Of a stretch of 64,000 nucleotides of DNA, positions 1 to 12,367 are shown piece by piece (position 1 is the first letter of the stretch; the number at the start of each line of letters is the position of its first letter). The translations under genes were made by a program, and so were the position numbers. Origin of the DNA: Acanthaster planci. Lineage: Eukaryota > Echinodermata > Asteroidea > Valvatida > Acanthasteridae. Below the pieces are notes generated by a model. That model ran no database searches. It had not been told where the DNA came from and was given only the letters and a program-made list of their open reading frames with translations. The stretch is from the NCBI RefSeq assembly GCF_001949145.1, contig NW_019091529.1, forward strand, positions 512,861 through 576,860, written 5' to 3'.

Positions 1-2213
1 TTCATTTGAAAGTTAACGCTGCGAAAAGGAATGGAAAAAAATGAGAAAAGAATTCGCCCTCTGCCTTTTCCCCCTGGGCAGCAAATTCACAGTGAATTGC
101 AGCAAATCGGATGCAAAACAGGCGAACGACATACGAAAAATAGTGCAAAAATCATGCAAAAACTGTGAAAATATTTGCAAATGCGGCGTAAAACATTTGT
201 GAAAACATTGCGGAAGTGTGCGAAAACAGTGGGAAGGTGGTGTGACACTTTTGTAAATGGTTGCTAAAATAATGCAGAAACTTGTGAAAGCAAGAAGCAT
301 GGTGCAGTGAAATGCTCCACGCTGGCCCCACACACACGTGCACAAAGGGTGTGCTGCGCTTGGGGCCGGGGCCAACTCACCACATGGAGTGTGCTATTGA
401 GCACCAGTACTCTGGTGCTAGTAGTAGTGATCACACCATCACTAAGTGCAGACAAGCACTCGGCCGTCCATGCAGCACAATTGTAAGCATGTGCTCACCA
501 CAGCGAGCACCGCCCGCGCAGTACAGTTGTTTTCTTGGATTACAATAAACAAACACTTGTCAACGTCAGAGAATAAATTTAAAAGAAGCTGTCCAGATTT
601 TGAGTAATTTTACGGGAGTCCCCGAGTCATGAAGTTACAGAACACATGAAATGTGTAATTATATCAAATTTAACTTGCTCTGCTGTGGCGACATTGTTGT
701 GAATTTTCTTCCCACTTTTTGTTTATTCTCGTGGTATAATTTTGGACACAAATAATCAACACTGAGATACAACATGTAGTGTTTTGTTACCTATAGATTT
801 CTTTCTGATAAATAAAATTAGCTGCTTAATTTGTACACGTATCTTAGCTTCGTGTTGCAAATCTCATTTTTTTGCCGATTGTGTTCGGTGTGCAAGTCGG
901 GTTTGTTTTCACTGGGGTTTGCTGATGACATATTACATTCTGTGGTCACATGGTATTGGAAAAAGTCAGCGATTGGACTGTCCACGAATGGGTACGCAGT
1001 TAGTAGTCAGGATGTCGGGGTACATGTACAGTAGGTGTAGATGCAGTGTGTACTTCGCAATGCAGCATGCACAAGGTCCCATGGTGATTTTTGAAGAGCT
1101 TTGGTGATATTTTGTTTTCATCAGTGTCACAAAAATGTCGAGATAGCCGGATACAAGGCATATATTCCAAAATTACGGTACAAACATCTGCCAATACATG
1201 TAAACATAATTCACATACATGTACATGACAACATGTGGGTAAATATACATGTGCACATGTGCAGTGCACATGTTGCGCATCCATCCGGTTGGTTATAGCG
1301 CTGTGAGGTTATAACACTCAATTCTGTCCCCATGAGAGTGCTATAACTGGAATCTACTGTAATTCAGCTGTTCGGTATGGTGTACAGTGCTGGTCTCCGA
1401 CCTCCACCATAGCCAACTCTGATTTCGCCTGTCGCAATGTATTTTGCCCAAAACAGAGAAATAGACTGCTTTGAACAATGTTGAAATTATCTTGTTCCAC
1501 TTGTTAGGGGAAAATCTGTGAAAATATTTTCCCACTTGAGTGAAAAGGTGTGAAAATCTTTTCCCAATTTTGGCACAGGTTTTTACAATTTGTGAAATGA
1601 CAAAGGAATTCCCTGGGGAAAAAAATGTGAAAAGATTTTCCCATTTTGGTGTTAATTTTCAATCGCAATGTACTGTATGCTAGGGCCAATTTCATAAACA
1701 GACGTCACCAGCTCAAACTCTATCTGATTGTCATGCTAACCAAAAGACAGGTAAATATGATCCCAAAACAATATACATCACATGGAGTTTTGGCTGGTTA
1801 CCTGATTTATTAGCAAAGTTTTCTTGTGTTTAAGCAGCTCTATGAAATTGGCCCCTGGGTTTGTGCAAAGCTAAAGTGGAAAACATCCCACCAAGCCCTC
1901 TCTTCTTTGCCAATGAAGGTGTACTTCAACTTTTATTCCTTTTCCTCTTTAACTCACACAGAAGTGGTAAATTTTGAATATTTCTGGTGAGGGAAACTCT
2001 GGTCATGACCAGAATATGTTTCATGCTACAGCTACAGCTCTGTTCTCAGCATACACCAACACACTTGCAACCAGAGAATCCAAGACATGTAACTCTGGAC
2101 ACAAGATGTGGAAGTGGCCTGATTTGTAACTGTAGTAACCAGCATTTTCCTCCCCTTAGCCTCTACACCGGAGAGTCATTACAGTTTAAACAGTTTGTTG
2201 GAACCTGACTGAC
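1..2213 (-). other. OGDH: OGDH intron 9, partial
   Basis: Open at the window edge. Bases 1-330 and 1500-1660 are rich in diverged short units around TGTGAAAA/CTTTTCCC, which look like a decayed satellite. A small MITE lies at 1683-1856. The expected next OGDH exon is absent, so the intron continues left. Confidence 0.75.
1683..1856. mobile_element. Small MITE with GGGCCAATTTCATA ends
   Basis: Left GGGCCAATTTCATAAA, right CTATGAAATTGGCCCC; 14-16-bp inverted ends around about 145 bp. Non-coding, family not named. Confidence 0.7.
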
Positions 2214-2342
2214 CTGGTTGTTGACCACAACATGGATGGTGCCATGGGTGGAGTAATCTGGCAGGTCTGACAGATGAAACGTCTCATAGACAATGCCCTG
2301 GCCAGCAAATGCAGCATCACCGTGCATTAGGATGCTCATCAC
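2214..2342 (-). CDS. OGDH: OGDH exon 9: thiamine-diphosphate/Mg2+ motif; last exon in window
   Basis: Residues 402-444, 43 codons, phase 0 at both ends. It contains the complete cofactor motif of the family: [10 protein letters not shown] at the start and V-V-V-N-N-Q at the end, the GD...NN pair that holds Mg2+ and the diphosphate. The Asp at about residue 410 and the Asn pair near 442-443 are present, so the allele looks catalytically competent. Acceptor TTTTTCAACAG, donor GTCAGT. The following exon (expected to begin I/V-G-F-T-T-D-P-R) is not found in 1-2213, so it must lie beyond the left edge. Confidence 0.96.
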
Positions 2343-3404
2343 CTGTTGAAAAAGTTGATACGGCTTCTGATTAGTTGTCAGAAGACAAATATAAGACAAC
2401 CTGCTGTAAGATTCCTTGCTAACAGGACTGGGCAGAGACATGAGCAAACAGCAAAAAAGAGTTAAAAGAAGATCACCAAAAAGATTTTTTCCTTTAAATT
2501 CTATTGAAAGTTTTCAATATCAGTTGATGTTCCATGGCATTTGCATTTACCTCTTTTGTCTTCCACTGTCCCATAAATGTTGGTGGACATGGGCACCACT
2601 GGCACAAACTTTGCAATACTGAGCCAGGAAAGGGGGGTTACCAAGATGAATGTTGATATACACATACTGTTACTATTATTACGATTATTATTGGTTTATT
2701 AAACACAGTAGCCAAATTATGGAATATTAGTTGGCCTACAATGCCAACTTTACAAGGAAAATACCTTTGTTTCCATTTGTTGGAAGAGAGAAGAGTAGAA
2801 ATAAATACATGTACCACCTAAACAACAAGGGGGCACACAACAGCAGCAGTAGCTGCGATGACAAACATACATGTAAATCCAGATACATGGCAAGTACAAC
2901 AAAGACAGTCTTTTCTCATTTTTGTAGAATTTAAAGAAGAAAAGCTTGCATAACGTACTTTCTTCCATTTCGAATTAGCTTTAAAGTCCTAAGTCACACT
3001 GTAAAGAGAACATGGAGGGCACTGTCGGATGAAATATGTCCAAATCATCTAATAAAGATGTGGCAGAGTCAATAAATTGTCACGAATTGAAAGGGATAAA
3101 GGAGACCTAAGTTTGAATTTGCGAGTTACATATCAGCAGTTTTTTATCAAACAGATATTAAAATCATACATGTATCACATTCTGACCAATCACAAAGTCT
3201 CTTCTAGTAGCCTGCAAAGGATTGTGTGTTTCCTTGGCATGGCATGCTTTCCTGAAGGTGTGGGGTATACGGGGAAAAAACAAACACAAAACAAGACAAG
3301 AGCTTCTTTGTCTGTTTGCAACAGAACATAGGACTTTTCCACATTTCTGAGCTTTGTATAGAAATGTCATTGCCATTATTGCATATGGCATATTCTTCAT
3401 AAAA

Positions 3405-3845
3405 TGAACCAAAATGCAACTCCGGGTGTCATTTTTTCACAACTTCTAAAGAGTGACTTTGATCATGTAAAATACAAATTAGCACCTTCAGATATATAAA
3501 AATGATTATATGGGGATAATTAGTAAATAGTATCACCTTTCACCACATATAAATCTGTGTAAAATAACCTCAGGGATTATCAGTCCTCAGTAAATTCTAT
3601 TGGCTCAGATTTTAACACGGAGTTCATGTCCATCAAAATTGCTAACGTTCGAGACTTTAATTAATTAACTCCAATTAAGTTGAAAGGTTGGCACGTTCAT
3701 CATTGTTCCAGATGTCAGCCATGACTTCCCTCATTACATCAAACATTGGAAATTAATTCACTGCTGTTCACTTCCAGAAAAATGAACCCCCAAAGTTGAA
3801 CATTATCTAACGGTCCATATTTTGAGGAATCTGCCACATTTGCAA
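3405..3845 (+). repeat. Dispersed repeat R1, copy 1
   Basis: Shares long similarity with 45640-46300 (inverted), 16220-17150 (inverted, interrupted) and 42725-44640 (same orientation, interrupted). Marker blocks are TTCACTTCCAGAAAAATGAA, CTAACGGTCCATATTTTGAG and TTAGCACCTTCAGAT. Non-coding; ends not defined. Confidence 0.7.
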
Positions 3846-4320
3846 AGCTTCAATCCAATCGAAGATGCACTTCAGGAGATATAGGGCTTTTAAAGGAAGT
3901 ACTTTTGATGTCACATGATTTGTCAACTGATGACGTCATCATCCCATGAGGCCAATTTTTGTCTATCACACATCCTCTTCTAGATATCTGCAAAGTTTCA
4001 ACTCACTGGGGCATGTGCTTTAGGAGTAAAGGGCTTTAAATTATGCATGTTTAATATCACATGACTTGTCAATTGATCACACTATTATCTTATTGGTCAA
4101 TTATAGTCTATCACACATTCTCTTCTACAGCGTAGATATGTACAAAGTTCCAACCGGCTGGGAGTTTTCTTTTGGAGATAAATGGCTTTAAATTACGCAA
4201 CTTTAATGTAACGTGACTTATCAACTGATGATGTCATCATCCCATCAGGTCAATTTTTGTCTATCACACATCTTCAAGATATCTGCAAAATTTCAATCCC
4301 ATGGAAAGTTTACTTTCCAC
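3840..4320. repeat. Diverged tandem repeat, about 150 bp unit, with CRE-like palindromes
   Basis: About three units sharing GATGTCATCATCCCAT, TTTTTGTCTATCACACATC and ATATCTGCAAAGTTTCAA. TGATGACGTCATCATC at about 3929 contains TGACGTCA, a full cAMP-response-element palindrome; later units are diverged from it. Confidence 0.65.
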
Positions 4321-4479
4321 AGACATCTATTCAAAATTCATTTATCAGAATTTTTAACTTGTCACTAGAGGGGGCTTGACAATTATGTGATGTCATCAGT
4401 AGACGATTTGAAGAAAACATGTACATGTACTATACCCCCCCGACTAACACTGTTGAAAACAAATTGATACCTATTACCA

Positions 4480-4650
4480 CTTTTAAATAATAAGCCCACT
4501 TCAGGTTTCGACCAAAAGGGTCACGTGCTTTGACCTTCAAGAGACGAGTTGCAGACCAAGCTTTACTCTGCCACTTGTCCCAAAGAGAATGTTGCGGGAA
4601 GCCACGGTTGATTTTATATGGTTTTAGAAATTTACAATAATATTTAAATA
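4480..4650 (+). repeat. Dispersed repeat R2, copy 1
   Basis: Blocks TTTACTCTGCCACTTG and GAATGTTGCGGGA are shared, in inverted order, with 21580-21745. Confidence 0.6.
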
Positions 4651-5830
4651 TTCAAAATCTACATGTAATAATAAATCCCATGATCATGTCATCATGATGT
4701 AATTATTTTAAAATTATCTTAGCATCAAGGTCTCTACGCCGTGTAACTTTAATGACATTTGAAGTTTGCTGAAGAACTAAAATGTTGCTTTGAAAACGTG
4801 TATAAAACATATGGGAAAATTAAATATTCAAAATTCAATAAAAAAATCAAGTGATGGTGTCATCATGGCATCACACTTTGGGACGCATTTGCTATAGGGT
4901 CTTTGATTGAGGCAACTTTGATAAAGATCCAAACTTGCAAAGGGACTAAAGTGCTGCGCAGAAAAACTGTGTATAAAAGAAATGGGGTTTTGGAGAGAAG
5001 AACAGGGGTAGAAGAAAAAAAAATCTTGACAAAAAGAATGCCTTTTTCACAAAATGCAAAGAAACAACAAAAACTGACTGATATGTTCTGTGGCAACAGT
5101 TTGATTGGTTGAGCCAAAAAATGGGCAGTACGTTTCATCTTTACGTTGTAATTTGCACTTCTACCAATGAGATAAGAAATCCATCGTTACCAACTCACGA
5201 TACGCAGCATTAACCCAAACAGTCCTCAATCCTTCACCTGTTGGAGGACTAGGGACAGTTAGGGTTAAAGTTGATGAAACAGTGTGGCATTTTGCCCTGG
5301 CTCATGCCAGGCCAACAAATTGTTGGACTGACAATGAAAATAGCCAATACAAGCATGGAATTTTAAATAAAGATGGAGCTCATTTTGATGTCAGACCAAA
5401 AACAGAACCAGAACCACATATCAAGCCATTTGAAAATATGGTATTTTAAAAAAATCAAATAAGAATAAATGTAAACTTCTTGCCAAAGCCTGAAAAGTTC
5501 AGATGAAGTGCAAGTGCACGCATGCACCAGAATACAGTAGGTCTACATGTCCTACACAGCTGTTTAATGTATCCGCCAGCCGAAATTTTTTTACATAAAT
5601 TACTGAAGTGAATGCCATGATAACTTCAACTGCGTATTATATCCAGGCCATGCAGAAATGATTTTTATTATAAAGCACAACTTTCAAGTGTTTTATTGAA
5701 ACTTTCAAACTTTATTTTCCTTGCCAGTTTTAATCGTCCTTTAAGACCAGCCAAACACGTGTAGTTATTGCTAAGGAAAGTACACAATAACTTGTTTTGG
5801 TTTCACAAAAGTGAGTGGTATCGGACCTAC

Positions 5831-6010
5831 CCGTTTACCCTCAGTGTCCCCTCGGTAGAACTGCTCAGCACGGACTTTGCCCTGCACCACCGGATCCACA
5901 GCCTCCAGATGAGAGGGATTGGCCACAATGGCAATGTGGATGTCTTTCTTGGTGATGTGGTTCAAGCGCGAGTGGGACATGCCAAGGTGGTACTTGACAT
6001 CACCTGAACC
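5831..6010 (-). CDS. OGDH: OGDH exon 8
   Basis: Residues 342-401, exactly 60 codons, phase 0 at both ends. It starts [11 protein letters not shown] and contains [15 protein letters not shown]. The His of N-P-S-H-L-E (residue 375) corresponds to E. coli SucA His298, a substrate-binding residue. It ends [14 protein letters not shown]. Acceptor CATCCCAG, donor GTAGGT. Close to the human sequence throughout. Confidence 0.96.
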
Positions 6011-6235
6011 CTGGGATGAGGGGCAAGAACGACCAAACAGAAATGACAATTTTTGTTGTCAGAGTGCTCTCTGGTAATATTGGGATCAACTTCTGCACTT
6101 TAATGGAACAAGATGTACATGTAGTTTCCATCCAAAGATGTTCATTTTAAAAACAGATTTTGCCCTCACAAAAATGTAAGGTGTACATATACAGGTGTAT
6201 TAAAAAAAAAAAGCCCAATTTTAAATGGTTACTGT

Positions 6236-6880
6236 GGCAAAGCTACACACTTTCTGGCAGAAAACTTGGTATCATCTCAAAGCAGAGAACATATGCTTTC
6301 CAATGATACCTCATCCATGATTTTACCATTATGCATCACTGGGCACCAATGTGTTGAAATTTAGGTGAAGGCTCACTCTGACATAAGACAAAATTCCCCA
6401 GATTTTTTCCCTTTAATCCAGTCAAGACATTTTCAAAGACATTTCATTTTGCATTGTCCAATGCCCTCGACGTGACTCCCTCCCCTCTCTGAACACAATG
6501 GGTATCAATGTCTCTTGTTATTCTTAGCTTGTCGGATGGTATCTGCTGAAATGCCTGCATTTGTGGTCAGTCTTCAGCACAAAGATTCACCATTCTGCTG
6601 AAAGCTGCATTATTGTGATCTCAGGTTCGCACACTGTCTGAAGACTTGTCAAAGCACTCAGCGAAGACATTTCCACTCACAACCAAATCAATTATGAAAA
6701 AGGCAATGTAGATTTCATCGACCTGGAAAGTGAGCTATCCCCAATTATGCACCAAAACTTCAACACACTGGTGCTCAGTGATGGGTTAACGGTAAAATCA
6801 TGAATGAGGTATCATGGAAAGCATTTGTTCTCTACTTTGAGATGATACCAAGTTTTCCGCTAGAAAGCATGTAGCTTTGG
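6236..6880. mobile_element. Foldback/MITE-like inverted repeat element
   Basis: Arms of about 130 bp at roughly 6236-6366 and 6745-6880. Both carry GAAAACTTGGTATCATCTCA and ATGATACCTCAT in opposite orientation, with about 375 bp between them. Non-coding. Confidence 0.75.
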
Positions 6881-7479
6881 ATACTCTGTGTTTATCTGAG
6901 AGCTTGTGAAAAAATTCCCAAAATTGGGAGGGACTTGAATCCACAAACTCCTGCTTACTACTACAAACATTTTAAGGGTAATTCCAGAAATTAGGGGTCT
7001 AAAAGTTAGTGACTTTCTGTCCCCGTTACATCTGACCTTTGTTATTTGACATGGAAATATCACCAGAATCGATTTCAAACTATATAAGTATTTGTTTGGC
7101 AGGTAATTTGCGTTATTTCATCTCTCTTTGTAATTAGAAAATGTGTTCTGAATTTACAAAATCGTACCGGTAAGTCAGATGTGACAGGGACAAGAACAAA
7201 ATGGACCCCTAATTTTTGGAATTATCCTTAACCACTCATCACCGAGCTTGCTGGGGTTGACTGGTCGGTCCAAGTCAGAAATAACAGCAGGTACCGCAAA
7301 CTTCATGTATTACAAGATGTATTTTACATTGGGAAGTCATTAATTTGCCCTCACACTGATATACATGTATATAAGTTTTAAAAAATGGATAATTGTAAAC
7401 TTGTGAATTTTCTTGCAAGCTCTCAATAAACATTGATTATCCAGTGTTATATGTCGGTATGTGTGTATTCTTTTGCATT

Positions 7480-7680
7480 TGGTACATTGTTGTGCATGTT
7501 AAATTGTTCTTTTAATGTCTTTTCTGTTTATTATACATGTATATTACACACTCTACCTTCTAGGGACTTTGTGTTGTACTTTGCTGCGGCCCAACTACTG
7601 GTAATAATGGAAAGCACTTTGATCTTAGTTAAAAGCACTATATAAAATAATAATAATTATTATTACATATACTGTGTAGC
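7480..7680 (+). mobile_element. 3' tail of a SINE or LINE
   Basis: Ends GGAAAGCACTTTGATC then AAAAGCACTATATAAAATAA and an (ATT/AAT)n run, the 3' end shared by many invertebrate SINE/LINE families. The 5' limit is uncertain. Confidence 0.5.
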
Positions 7681-7820
7681 AAACCCAAAAAAGACAACGG
7701 GGCCTTTGTAAGCAAGAAAATCAGCTTAAGAAATCCGATCGGTCGAAGAATTGGCAGAGGTACTGACCAATAAAGAAAGCATTTGTTTCTATTCTCTTTT
7801 ACTACTTGTGCTGCACTCAC

Positions 7821-7911
7821 TTCATCAGCTGCTTCCAGCTTGGAATCAAATTGGCAGAATAGGTGCTCCAAGGGTTTGCGTGCAACATTGGCAAGGACGT
7901 TCAGACGACCA
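7821..7911 (-). CDS. OGDH: OGDH exon 7
   Basis: One base plus 30 codons, residues 312-341. Reads [20 protein letters not shown] followed by [10 protein letters not shown], nearly identical to human [30 protein letters not shown]. Acceptor TTCCCCAG, donor GTGAGT. It leaves in phase 0 and is part of the pyrimidine-binding half of the thiamine-diphosphate fold. Intact. Confidence 0.95.
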
Positions 7912-8349
7912 CTGGGGAAGAAGGGTACAGAAATGGTCAAATAGTCATCAAAAACATGCTTTGTATGCAAGTTTTCCACAGAAATAAGTCAGAACAATTT
8001 CAGCTCAACATGCCATCGATAATTCAAGCAAATCTTTATACCTGAAGGCTGTGAAAGTGTAACATACATGTACAAGTACTGTAGTTTGGACCTCTGCATA
8101 AGAGAAGCCCACATAACATGTACATGTATGTACATGCAGGGTTTGTTATGTGAACCTCCTCAAGTCCTCAGGAGAATGAAGACAAGTCCATACTACATGT
8201 ACATGTACAAAAATGGGTGTGCATGTACAGGTGTAAAATGAAAGTAAATAAAACCAAAGGTTTAATTCTCTACAAGAACAGAAAATAAGGCTATTCTGCA
8301 TTTCCACAGTAGAACTTAGACTTATGCATGTTACATCCACCTTAGATGA

Positions 8350-8805
8350 ATGGCATATTTTCGAGTCCTTGTGTGCATAATATTGCTTTTGGTTAAGCAT
8401 TGTAACACATTCTGTTATAAACCTGGGTGTGTCAACGTAGCAGCAGAGCTTTACTTTCCACGAGGGGCGTATCATCTGCTGCCACTCTCCAGCTTTCCAC
8501 CTATCGTCAGCGGCTCGCATGGCCCACACCCAAGGGGCCATGATCCGGTCATGCCAAGCCAAGATGAAGTCGCATCAAGCCTGAGCTCCCGCTTGAATTC
8601 CTGTGAGGCCCGCTCAAGACCGAGGTCTGCCGCTCACCACCGTCTATCAAGACCACAACGGTCAGCCTGGATGACCACTATGCCCTGCTTGGGACCCAAG
8701 ACCGGCCAAGGTGACTGTACCAGGCTCCCAACACAACGTCCCTCCACACATTTCACTTGGATACTGGTACCCTTTTATTATTTCAATGCATTTATGATTG
8801 TATAA
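8350..8805 (+). other. GC-rich open frame, unidentified
   Basis: 151-codon open frame over a patch clearly richer in GC (about 8460-8760) than its flanks. The Arg/Ser/Pro-rich part resembles no family I know, and the minus strand is also partly open (8146-8562). Could be an old retroelement gag piece; function unknown. Confidence 0.25.
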
Positions 8806-9285
8806 TTTGTCCTTTGTATATAAAATGCTTTTGTTGCGTTTTCTGGTTTTCGAAAGGTCAATTTAATTTTAAGTTAACCGCTGTCCTTCCTTTGTGAGTT
8901 CTGTGTTTTTTAAACCCGTGTTGAGATAATCAATGTTCATACCAAAATAATATCCAAGTTCTTAACAATGTGCTACATTGTACCTTTCACTATTAGAACA
9001 TGCACAAAATTTGCAGTATTTTTAGAAAAAAGAAAAGTCCACAAAAATTCACAGGATTCCATGCAGATCACGGTGACTTAATACAGCTTGCACATACTTT
9101 ATGTACCTCAACTTTACATCCGAAGTGTTAAGTGGAGGGTGTGATCCGAATCCATCCCTCTCGAGGAACAGACATCTTTGCTCTCTCAAAGATTTCTTGA
9201 ATACTTATTCTCAGTAACATCCACGTTAAATTTGGCCCTGACACAGGTATTTACATGTTTTGTTTTGCTTTTTGTAAGAGCAGAT

Positions 9286-9719
9286 TTAACCCCTTGATGA
9301 CGGGAATTTTTTTTTTGAAAGCCGACTCCGAGAATTCCAGCCTCGCTTGGCCACAAAGGCCACCTGCCAAACTGCAAAATTCTCGTTTGCGGCCCTCCGT
9401 GCTCTGCATGCTTTGAATTACACAGTGAAAAGGCTCATTGTTCGGTGGCATGTGGCTCTACTCACGCTTCCACTTTCCCGTTGCCTCTTTTCAAAGTTGG
9501 GACTATTGTGAAGCTGGTGATTACGATGCAAATTTGGTCTTTCTTTTCTGGGCTACACACAAAGGCCAATCACCACTACAAGAGCCAGGGTCTGCCTTTT
9601 TTCACCGTGTTCGCTCGAGCATGGACAAAGAATAATAGCTGAAAAGCGGGTTGAGGATCTCTTTTTTACGCAAAGGGGTTAAAGGCCTCGAGGATCTCTT
9701 TTTTACGCAAAGGGGTTAA
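9286..9719 (+). mobile_element. TTAA-type MITE, family M1, copy 1
   Basis: Begins TTAA-CCCCTTGATGACGGG and ends GCAAAGGGG-TTAA, giving short inverted ends CCCCTT/AAGGGG flanked by TTAA, as in piggyBac-type elements. The right end (GAGGATCTC through TTAAAGGCCTC, 37 bp) is duplicated in tandem at 9653-9689 and 9690-9726. No transposase is encoded. The superfamily call rests only on TTAA and the C-rich ends. Confidence 0.75.
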
Positions 9720-11934
9720 AGGCCTCTGGGCCTGATATCAATAACACTGATTACCTTCAAACATAACAGATTCTAAATTCTTATAAAATTGGAAACATTC
9801 TTGACTGTTCTCAATGTAAATCAACACATTAACTTTCACCTCTTAACTTGACAAGGTACAAAATGAGATCAGTTCCACTGACAGGAAAGTAAAGACTACA
9901 GGTCATTTAAATGTGAAGGACAGATATGTATCTGTGAGGGACAGATGGAAATGTGACTCCATTTAAAAACAACTTGTGACACACCAGTATTTCACTTTGA
10001 ATGCATTGCCTGAACTCTTATTGATGTTAATGTAAATATGTACACGTACACGTACCTAATTAGAAATAAAGAGAATTAAGGTACTGCTGACAATACAGGA
10101 AACACAGTAGGCCTACCTGGATCAGTTCTCCTACTGTGTGACATGTATTGGCCAGATAATGCATGGTACTTGATTAAGTAAGGACTAAAAAGATTATAAA
10201 CCACAAGCCTTGTCCAGCAATGGAAAGGTATTATGGGCTCTTTACTGTCACTTCACACACCATGTTTTTTGGCTGCAATTTTCAACATGGTTAATGACCA
10301 CACAATATGTTACTGATCTTTTCCAAGTGTTCTTAAAAGGTCATGGTCCCACATACATGTACATGTAGGCCAGACAGTTGAATGCACTGCCCTGGGGAAG
10401 CCTTACCAGGACAACGGTAGTCAAGCCAAAGGAGCAAGCCAGTGTGAATCCCTAGCAAAGGCTACAGTCATTTCCCAATATCACCACAATTTTGGGAATT
10501 TAGTCTAATTTAGTCTAATTGCTGGTCAAACATGTCATATAATCCTCAAACTCCTGTGATACATGTACATGTATGTGGTCAGTAGTCCACCTTGTGTGCA
10601 GAAGATACTCCAAAATTAATTTCAAATTGAAACTTTTAATATGTGTTTATAGGGTCAATAAAAGTGATGACAAATCTCTTCCTCGCTATAGATCGGTTTA
10701 ATCCTGGAAGAATATGGTTTAACTAGTTCCGCATGGATACAAAATCTCTTTGTAAGGTCCGTCAATATATCGATAATATCCAATATGTCGATTTCATTTT
10801 GATAAAGATATGAATGATATCATTTTTATATTGAAATTGATATATCAAAAGCGCCGATATAATGACAAAAATGAAGCTGTAAATTATAATTAAGTACATG
10901 TGGTTAGTTGTTTTTGTTATAGACAATGTCTTGTCCGAGATAAAAGAAGAACGTTTGTGCCTTTTCCTAGAATTGTACTGGATGCGGGCTGCTCAAGGGA
11001 AAATCAAAGGATGTAAATTGTGGCAGTGTTCAGCCCAATAAACCTCTGACACTGCAGGCTTTCTCTGATCTTGCCAACTGTCTGATCTTGCTGACAACTG
11101 TCACAGTCTTGCGGACCATGAGTGAATTATAGTTATGAATAAATTATAGTTACTGTCATGGGAATTGAATCCACTCACTTTCACTGTAAGAATCTGTTAT
11201 GTGTTTACCACTTTTTCTGCAACACATTGAGTAAAAAGGCACGGACGTGGGTTGCTGTGTTTTTCTAGAGGTTGCATATCATACACTGACTACATGTACA
11301 TTAAATTCTTCAAGTGTATGAACAGTATGTTGCCATGTGAACACAAGTGCACATGCAATGACATGTACATGTATGTAAAGTAAATACATGTATGTTATGT
11401 TCCACTCTACCACCAATGACTTGTACTCCTTTCACCCCTATTTTGACGAGCTGACGATAAGATTTTAGGTTTGGGCATCATTTCTGTACGTCATCGTAAC
11501 TCCTCGATTCGCTGATTTGAGGCACAACAAAACCAGCTTTAAATGTATGTTCATGCATGCCAGTTCTGCATTTCCCTGGTTACATCATCAAACCAACACA
11601 AACACGAAATTTGGCCTCGCATGTTTCTGAAATCATTCCAGTTGCTTGTGGAAAGATAATGCCTCTTATTTCTCTTGTCTTGATTTTCGGCCAATGAATT
11701 TATTGCATATTGGTTTTTGGACGTTGAAATATTGTAGGCCTTTTGAGTACCTCTTTAGAAATAAAAGACACTCTAGAAGTCACTTTGATGCAATAGACAT
11801 TCAATGCAAGAGTTTATATGACTGTTGAGTATGAAAAAAGTACTTGGTATCACAAATAGTGTTAGAATCACAGGTAGTGATTGATCAAATGTCTCACTTA
11901 ATGTCATCTCCTCAGCAAGATAATAATCACTCAC

Positions 11935-12081
11935 CGATGCGGCATACCAATCACAAAGCTCTCGACTCCCTGGCCACTGCAGACATCAATAATGCTCTTC
12001 AAGGCAGGCACCAGGACTTCACATCCCTCCAGGCCAAAGCGTTTCTCAGCCGACCACTTCCGGGCCAGAAACTCCTCGAAT
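11935..12081 (-). CDS. OGDH: OGDH exon 6: start of the thiamine-diphosphate catalytic fold
   Basis: Residues 263-310 with split codons at both ends (147 nt). It reads [20 protein letters not shown], then V-I-G-M-P-H-R. The G-M-P-H-R-G-R motif spans the next junction. Its His (residue 310) corresponds to E. coli SucA His260, which helps bind the 2-oxoglutarate carboxylate. This is the start of the dehydrogenase E1 catalytic domain. Acceptor CCTACTCAG, donor GTGAGT. The Arg codon C-G/T is completed by exon 7. Confidence 0.95.
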
Positions 12082-12367
12082 CTGAGTAGGGCAAAGACAA
12101 CAAGAAGCCTTTTTTATTATAGTGAATAATCCAAAACATCTACGGTACATGTACATGTAAAGACAAGTAGCATAAAACTAGAATATTCAAGAGTCAAGCA
12201 ATGTAGTTTATGTGACAGTATTAAATTTGATGAACATGTACATGTATGAAGGGCTACACTACACTAAAACCATGACAGCTTAAATGGGTATCTGTGGTTC
12301 TTTCTCAATACTTAAAACCAAAACGAAAACAAAGCCACACAAGCAGTGTGCCAAAGAAGGAAGGAAA

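Larger units (their letters stand above)
2343..5830 (-). other. OGDH: OGDH intron 8 (3.5 kb)
   Basis: Contains an R1 repeat copy (3.4-3.84 kb), diverged tandem repeats of about 150 bp with TGATGACGTCATCA-like cores (3.84-4.32 kb) and a dispersed repeat (4.48-4.65 kb) also found inverted at 21.6 kb. Nothing recognisable in 2.35-3.4 or 4.7-5.8 kb. Confidence 0.8.
6011..7820 (-). other. OGDH: OGDH intron 7 (1.8 kb)
   Basis: About a third is a single inverted-repeat element (6236-6880). The downstream part carries a short-interspersed-element tail (about 7.5-7.68 kb). No coding signal. Confidence 0.85.
7912..11934 (-). other. OGDH: OGDH intron 6 (4.0 kb)
   Basis: Contains TACATGTA-rich sequence (8.05-8.25 kb), a GC-rich unassigned open patch (8.35-8.80 kb) and a TTAA-flanked MITE (9.29-9.72 kb). 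Nothing is recognised in 9.75-11.9 kb beyond a TCGATAT-rich AT stretch near 10.77-10.87 kb. Confidence 0.85.

Noticed and set aside
1-330. CRISPR-like short repeats
   Set aside because: The TGTGAAAA units are irregular in spacing and sequence, and this is animal DNA; decayed satellite is the better explanation.
5768-6007. 79-codon plus-strand open frame
   Set aside because: Shadow of OGDH exon 8.
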